A stretch of 28,412 nt of DNA, taken from the NCBI GenBank assembly GCA_946615965.1, contig CAMOIC010000015.1, forward strand, positions 1 through 28,412, written 5' to 3'. Of this stretch, positions 23,750 through 28,412 are shown one piece after another (the stretch's first letter is position 1; the number at the start of each line of letters is the position of its first letter). Below the pieces are notes generated by a model. That model saw only the letters and a program-made list of their open reading frames with translations, did not search any database and was not told the DNA's origin. A program made the translations under genes and the position numbers. This DNA comes from UBA3700 sp002372775 (GTDB taxonomy: Bacteria > Bacillota > Clostridia > Christensenellales > UBA3700).

Positions 23750-24982
23750 TTAAACTGCCGGATTATCTCCTGCGCAATATGGACAACTAGCCTCTGTTAT
23801 GTCGTAACTCTTACCGCAATAAGGACATACCATTTCTGTTGGCTTATTCACTAGCTGCGCAGATTCTTGTCCATCTACTACAGTATTTACAATTACTGTT
23901 TCTTTAGGAGCATTATTTCCTATATACACAAATCTATCATCCTGCGCAAAAGGAACGCTTTTTCTTTCTCTTTCTTCTTGTTGTTTTAGATAAGCTTCTT
24001 TTATTTCTCTAAATGATTTTCCACTATTAACTGCATAGTTTGAACCAGATTCGACATAATCTAAATAAGCATTTACGTCATTGGCATATCTAACAGATTT
24101 TCCTAAAGCACGAACTGTAATAAACACTACTATAATCCACGCGAAAATAATAAGCATTGTGTATGGGAATGTATTTGATAATGCCTTACTTGTTGCCTTA
24201 TTTATTGCATTACTTATACCTGTGCCAGAATAAGAAGAAAACCATGAAACATTGGTACTATTAAAAGCTTTTTTATTGAAATCTTTCAATAACGAATCAT
24301 TGACAATCTTGCTTGCCTTGGAACCTATACAATAGCCTATCCTATAATTTACATTTGAAACAACACTACTTTGTCGCATATCAATAATTACAATTAGCCA
24401 ATGACCTTGATCATCAAAAAGATTATCATAAACATACTGAGTATAAGAATTTGTTTCTTTCTCATTCATCTCAATATAAGATCTATTAGGATAATATCTA
24501 GCGTAAAAACTATCTTCTGATGTGAATTCGTCAGGAACATTAGCTATCTTTGTTGTGTAAATATAAGCTTGAACTCCTGTTTTTTTATAAAAAGCTTCTA
24601 AAGCAGATATCATATCTATCCTTTCTTTGCTTGTAAAAATATCACCTCTATCGTCTAAAAAATCAGCATGAGCAGAACAATCTCTGCTAGATAATTTTCT
24701 AGGCACACATCCTACTATAAGCGCAATTGCTACAATAAGAGAGAGTGCTATAATCAAAGCAAATACTATGATTCTATTCTTTACATTAATCCTCGTTGTA
24801 GGCTTTTCATAAGAATAGAATTCATGGCATGCACCATTTTTATCTACATATTCATATCTTGTTTTTGAAGTATTTTGGTTTGTTACGTATTTTATATTAC
24901 TTTTTGAATCATATAAACTAAAAGTTTGTTGATTTCTATTATTTTGATTATTATCTTGTCCGTCGTATAAAGATTGTGGCAT
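23750..24982 (-). CDS. Two-TM protein with TPM-like domain and C-terminal zinc ribbon
   Basis: A 410-residue membrane protein. A 68-residue polar N-terminus rich in N, Q and Y precedes a first membrane helix (70-92). Residues about 105-265 resemble the TPM domain (TPM_phosphatase/YgcG-Psb32 type): a DRGDIFT motif, a long helix with ALEAFYKKTGVQAYIYTT, and HWLIVIIDMRQ (194-203). A second helix spans 272-293. The cytoplasmic tail ends in a zinc ribbon (C386, C389, C400, C403). The exact role of such TPM proteins is unclear; they occur in envelope maintenance contexts. AGGAGG lies 4-5 bases before the ATG. A TATAAT at 25053-25058 may be the -10 of its own promoter, and a strong terminator follows. 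Confidence 0.8.
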   Translation of the reverse strand: MPQSLYDGQDNNQNNRNQQTFSLYDSKSNIKYVTNQNTSKTRYEYVDKNGACHEFYSYEKPTTRINVKNRIIVFALIIALSLIVAIALIVGCVPRKLSSRDCSAHADFLDDRGDIFTSKERIDMISALEAFYKKTGVQAYIYTTKIANVPDEFTSEDSFYARYYPNRSYIEMNEKETNSYTQYVYDNLFDDQGHWLIVIIDMRQSSVVSNVNYRIGYCIGSKASKIVNDSLLKDFNKKAFNSTNVSWFSSYSGTGISNAINKATSKALSNTFPYTMLIIFAWIIVVFITVRALGKSVRYANDVNAYLDYVESGSNYAVNSGKSFREIKEAYLKQQEERERKSVPFAQDDRFVYIGNNAPKETVIVNTVVDGQESAQLVNKPTEMVCPYCGKSYDITEASCPYCAGDNPAV

Positions 24983-25110
24983 ATACCCTCCTACCCCTAA
25001 TGCTATTTATTCTAGCGATATTTAGCTAAACTAATAGTCCACACTATGCAAAATTATATCATATTAACAGCTTATAAACACAAATACATTCATACCTAAC
25101 CATAACTATA

Positions 25111-26571
25111 CTAATAAACATATTTTGTGTCCATTGTGTAATAATCGAAAACACTCTTTTTACATGTAGGTCCTTCTGGCGCGTTTTGCAGCCTTGGATA
25201 AACTTGAATTGGATAATTAAATCCTAAATTGCCCCATCTAATAATAGAGTTTGAATTCTCGTTATAATAATCATGATCAAAGCATGTATTCCAATCGCTA
25301 TTACCTATTCCTTCTCCGCTCCATGTTAATGCATCATAAGAATATGTTTCTAAATTATTATTTTCCCATAAGTCCCATTTTTCGCCCTTAGAACAGATAT
25401 CAGTAAGTTTAATAATAAACAAGTCTTTATATACGTTCTTTCCTTCTTTTGGCCATATACCATGGCTGCCATTTGCTATAAACCCTATAGGATGTGTTTC
25501 ATCACACTTTGGAACTCTATCCCAAGATATATACATTCTTTCACTATGAATGCTATATTGTGCGAAAATTGGAGTTATATAATAATCATCTCCTTCTTTT
25601 TCCAAAAGCAATCTAACATTCATATGTTCCCAATCACCTATATGGTTACCAAATTCAATACCAAACAATTCTTTCGCCTTATTGTATGGAAAGAATAAAT
25701 AGTAGCAAAGATCTATATACTTATATTCTTTCTCAACAATAAAACCATATGCCTTCATGTTTTGTTTATCCCCATACATATAATCATTTTTATAGTCTGG
25801 AGAATCTAAATCCGCAATGATTCCCATATAGCCATTTGGTGATAGTTCTCTCTTTAGATTTTGCAAAGCAAATTCAACAGATGAGGCGTAATACTCTTCG
25901 TTTTCATCCCACCACATTCTAGGTGCATAGTCTTTTAATAGTTGGCATTTTGTATCATTCGTTAAATCATTTATCTTCACTCTAGTTGTAGATAACTTTT
26001 CAACGACAATAGAGCCAACCTTTCCAGAGTATACTCCTTGGTAGTATACTTCTGTCGGATTACCTTTATAGTCTTTCTTAGGATATACAGTAACTTTATA
26101 TCCTCCATCTACATAGATATCTTTAACTTCTTTATCTACGTTATAACTTCCAACATCATATTCTTTAAAACTAGTATTTGAATCGTAAAGTGCACATGGT
26201 GCATCAACTAAAGAATAGTCTTTCTCAAACTGAGCAATAGCTCTTATCTTTTTTGCATATATCTGAACTGAATCCTTACAAGCTACAAAGTTACAAAACC
26301 AACAAAAGAACTTAAAGCCATCACGCTCTACCTCAGGAAAAGTATACGTTGAGAATGCATCTACATAAACAACCTCTTTTTCTGGTTTTCCTTTAGCTCC
26401 ATTATATTCAATGATTAATTCGCACTTTTCTCCGGCTTTAATAAAGTTTTCAGCCTGAACAGGCGAATAAACATAACTTAGATTAAAACCTAAAATAATT
26501 GCTACGGCAATTATAATCACCATAGCAATAACAAACAGCGTTATATAAACTCCCTTTTTCTTTTGTGTCAT
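25111..26571 (-). CDS. Membrane-anchored Vps62-like protein with InlB-type repeat
   Basis: A 486-residue protein with one N-terminal membrane helix (about 8-30), then an InlB B-repeat-like module (about 50-125; FCWFCN in place of the usual F.GW), then a domain resembling Vps62 (about 205-486): YAPRMWWDENEEYY, the LFFPYN strand, GNHIGDWEHMNVRL, YSIHSE and FIANGSHGIWP. The Vps62-type pattern with conserved D-W-E and S-H-G motifs is found in fungi, plants and bacteria, often near pore-forming-toxin-like domains, without a settled biochemical role. The gene stands alone, with 122 bases upstream and 128 downstream, and I see no terminator. Probably a cell-surface protein; function unknown. Confidence 0.78.
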   Translation of the reverse strand: MTQKKKGVYITLFVIAMVIIIAVAIILGFNLSYVYSPVQAENFIKAGEKCELIIEYNGAKGKPEKEVVYVDAFSTYTFPEVERDGFKFFCWFCNFVACKDSVQIYAKKIRAIAQFEKDYSLVDAPCALYDSNTSFKEYDVGSYNVDKEVKDIYVDGGYKVTVYPKKDYKGNPTEVYYQGVYSGKVGSIVVEKLSTTRVKINDLTNDTKCQLLKDYAPRMWWDENEEYYASSVEFALQNLKRELSPNGYMGIIADLDSPDYKNDYMYGDKQNMKAYGFIVEKEYKYIDLCYYLFFPYNKAKELFGIEFGNHIGDWEHMNVRLLLEKEGDDYYITPIFAQYSIHSERMYISWDRVPKCDETHPIGFIANGSHGIWPKEGKNVYKDLFIIKLTDICSKGEKWDLWENNNLETYSYDALTWSGEGIGNSDWNTCFDHDYYNENSNSIIRWGNLGFNYPIQVYPRLQNAPEGPTCKKSVFDYYTMDTKYVY

Positions 26572-26693
26572 TAAATCTAACCCATTTATTACGCACTATA
26601 TAATATATATTATGGGTAATATTTCTTAACGTTTCCTTTAAAAACTATAAATAAATGTAAAATAATAGACACATAGAGCTGAAACTTAATATC

Positions 26694-27161
26694 TTATTGA
26701 ATTATATCATCAATTCTCATCTCTGCAGTATACACATTTTCAACTTCAACGCTCTTAACATTCTTGTCCTCACATATAAATTTAATCTTTCCATATTTAG
26801 TAGGAATAGGAACAAAAACACCAGGGCTAGAAATATACGCTGAATTAAGAGTTTTTATTTTAATAATTGAGTCTTTTTTTATTTTTTTATAATCTTGACC
26901 TGTTAATACATAAAAAACTTCGGATTCTGAATCATATAGAATTGCATCATCTTTCCGGCATTGCTGAGAAACTAACGTGACAGGGATTATGACAACAAAT
27001 ATAATTCCTATAATAAACAAAATTAACCCAGTAAAGAATAGCGGAGAAGAAAACAACAACACCATTCCAACCGCAAATACAATGAGAGAAATGATAAATA
27101 AGAAAATTAATAATGCAACACTATCTCTGTAAGTCTTTGCAATTACTTTGAATTTTTCCAT
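26694..27161 (-). CDS. Small two-TM membrane protein with PH-like tail
   Basis: A 155-residue protein. Two adjacent membrane helices (about 15-37 and 40-64) are followed by a beta-rich domain of about 85 residues (DDAILYDSES..., KKIKKDSIIKIKT...) whose strand order resembles bacterial PH domains. The family is not recognised beyond that. It starts 11 bases after the stop of the four-helix protein, so the two are probably co-transcribed and may act together at the membrane. Confidence 0.7.
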   Translation of the reverse strand: MEKFKVIAKTYRDSVALLIFLFIISLIVFAVGMVLLFSSPLFFTGLILFIIGIIFVVIIPVTLVSQQCRKDDAILYDSESEVFYVLTGQDYKKIKKDSIIKIKTLNSAYISSPGVFVPIPTKYGKIKFICEDKNVKSVEVENVYTAEMRIDDIIQ

Positions 27162-27172
27162 CTTCAGCGACC

Positions 27173-28297
27173 CTACTTTACTTTATTTTTTGCTTTAGCA
27201 GCCGGTTTCTTATCCACTTTCTTTTTAACAGGTTTGGTATCCTTTTTCGCGGGCACTTGTTTTTCAACCTTCACCTGTGTCGTTGGTGCTGGCTTTGGCA
27301 TAGTCTTTGCTTTTTGTCTTCTACTTAGTTTTTCTAAGTATTCTAAATCTCTTTCTTTCTTAGTTAAGATTTCTTCTCTTGATGTGCGAACATTTACTGC
27401 ACCCTTTATAATTAATGCTTTTTTCTTTAATTCTGCGATAGCATCAATATATCTACCAGTAACACCCTTTTCAAGAATTCTTAATCCACGGGCAAACATT
27501 AATGGGAATAATGCATAATTTGCTGGAGCTCCCATCTTTGTTTCGAATTCAATGTTTTGAATATAGTAGAAGAATCTTGCAAGTCTTTCGATACTATCAT
27601 CACCATCAGCAAAGAAATTATCTATATCTGCAGATATCTTCGCGCACTTTCTTCTTGTTTTACTACATGCGCTTATATTTCTTATAACAGGAATAGTTAA
27701 TGGATAGAATTGGATTATTAATTGTAAGAATTCTTTAGAATCACTCTTAATAAATGACAATCCAATAAAAGCGACAATTACAATGATAAGAGCAGCAATA
27801 TAAATACCGAATATTCTACTCATTAAATAATTAGTTTTAGCAGCTTCTAATCTTACAAGGTATAAGTATGCATACTTATCTTCAATCTCTTGAGAAACAA
27901 CTACTTTATGTTTATCTTTATCTAACTGCTTAGATTCACTCTTCCTTATTGCTAATTCATTTAACTCGTTAGTCATTTCTCTATCATATTCAATCTTAGA
28001 GAAATTAACACCAGTTATTTCTGTTTCATATAACTGGTTAAGCATTATTGCTTTTTCTTTATGAGATGTTAAAAATGAGGAAGCAAACTCAAAGAAAATT
28101 GTTAGGCCAAATGAAGCCATAGTTGCAATAAATACAACATCTTCATTAACAGCAGAAATAAAAGACAACAAGATTGGGATAAACGATAAAACGTATACAC
28201 CAAGCTTAATTGCCTTGGTTTCAAAGAACATCCTTTTAGATGCTCTAAAAAACTTTAAACTAGTTTCTTTTTGTGATCTTTCTTCTACCCTGTTCAT
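27173..28297 (-). CDS. Four-helix membrane protein, possibly S-4TM pore-forming effector family
   Basis: A 374-residue protein with two pairs of membrane helices (about 32-48 with 53-75, and 161-183 with 188-206) separated by an 85-residue charged region. This layout, plus the 'LNQLYETEITGVNF' style segment after the first pair, resembles the S-4TM family of putative pore-forming effectors known from nucleotide-signal defence operons; I cannot verify this by search. The C-terminal 60 residues are an unusually lysine/alanine/proline-rich basic tail. No CD-NTase is adjacent (the nearest is 13.5 kb away), so an ordinary membrane protein is also possible. The start codon is preceded by TAGG, which lies inside an inverted repeat. 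Confidence 0.65.
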   Translation of the reverse strand: MNRVEERSQKETSLKFFRASKRMFFETKAIKLGVYVLSFIPILLSFISAVNEDVVFIATMASFGLTIFFEFASSFLTSHKEKAIMLNQLYETEITGVNFSKIEYDREMTNELNELAIRKSESKQLDKDKHKVVVSQEIEDKYAYLYLVRLEAAKTNYLMSRIFGIYIAALIIVIVAFIGLSFIKSDSKEFLQLIIQFYPLTIPVIRNISACSKTRRKCAKISADIDNFFADGDDSIERLARFFYYIQNIEFETKMGAPANYALFPLMFARGLRILEKGVTGRYIDAIAELKKKALIIKGAVNVRTSREEILTKKERDLEYLEKLSRRQKAKTMPKPAPTTQVKVEKQVPAKKDTKPVKKKVDKKPAAKAKNKVK

Positions 28298-28301
28298 AAT
28301 T

Positions 28302-28340
28302 ATGCCTACACATAGATTATAATTTTAAAAGTGTAGGCAT
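28302..28340 (-). promoter_or_regulatory. Inverted repeat covering the ribosome binding site of the four-helix protein gene
   Basis: A perfect 10-base inverted repeat ATGCCTACAC (28302-28311) and GTGTAGGCAT (28331-28340) with a 19-base loop. On the minus strand the proximal arm carries the TAGG ribosome-binding-like site, four bases before the ATG region. The loop contains a TATAAT (28316-28321). If transcription starts upstream, the hairpin could mask translation; if the TATAAT is the -10, the arms would flank it as an operator. On the plus strand the same hairpin is followed by seven T, terminator-like. Confidence 0.45.
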
Positions 28341-28412
28341 TTTTTTAATTGGCGTTTTTATGCGATTATTGGGCAAGGAATACTAGTTCTATGAAACAAA
28401 GAGAGGCTGATT

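Noticed and set aside
26600..26613. Perfect 14-base palindrome ATAATATATATTAT before the Vps62-like gene
   Set aside because: Only A and T; expected by chance in AT-rich intergenic DNA and probably just part of a promoter region.

Overview
The window is AT-rich bacterial DNA in which every convincing gene lies on the minus strand, so transcription runs from high to low coordinates. Strong AGGAGG-type ribosome binding sites, many ATGA-type overlaps, lipoproteins of the MKK...AC type, BspA-like leucine-rich surface proteins and InlB-type repeats suggest an uncultured gut Bacillota (Clostridia) genome. TGA is used as a stop (for example at the end of the CD-NTase and the HNH gene), so there is no sign of a Mollicutes code. 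The taxonomic guess is inference only.

Right part (about 28.3 to 14.2 kb): mostly envelope and surface genes. In order of transcription these are a four-helix membrane protein resembling S-4TM pore-forming effectors with a small membrane protein, a membrane-anchored Vps62-like protein, a two-TM TPM-like protein with a zinc ribbon (followed by a clear terminator), a 902-residue lipoprotein overlapping a C11 (clostripain-type) peptidase lipoprotein, a small lipoprotein (followed by a clear terminator), and an MscS channel coupled to a large membrane-anchored BspA-like protein. A gene-poor but structured 617-base gap (13622-14238) follows.

Middle and left part (about 13.6 to 0.1 kb): a defence island of three tightly packed operons. 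(1) 13621-9875 is a CBASS operon of the E2-only ('type II-short') kind: CD-NTase, E2-like conjugation enzyme, two-TM SAVED effector, and unusually a second nucleotidyltransferase with a C-terminal AGS-C-like sensor domain. (2) 9780-4205 starts with a BspA-like lipoprotein and continues, 10 bases after its stop, into a GIY-YIG nuclease/DUF2075 (Schlafen-group-3-like) helicase, a MazG-like pyrophosphohydrolase, an HNH endonuclease and a class I SAM methyltransferase. (3) 4135-111 encodes a NUDIX hydrolase, a PLD-nuclease/SF2 helicase/DUF3427 protein and a NERD nuclease with a topoisomerase-type zinc ribbon.

The putative promoters of the three operons share a CGT[A/G]TTATA[A/C]T block with a TTGTTA or TTGATT -35 box, and those of operons 1 and 2 are identical at 15 of 16 positions around the -10, which hints at a common origin or common regulation. 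The most interesting candidates are the two-nucleotidyltransferase E2-CBASS operon and the two nuclease/helicase operons, each carrying a nucleotide-cleaning enzyme (MazG or NUDIX). No tRNA, rRNA, CRISPR array, transposase or integrase was recognised.
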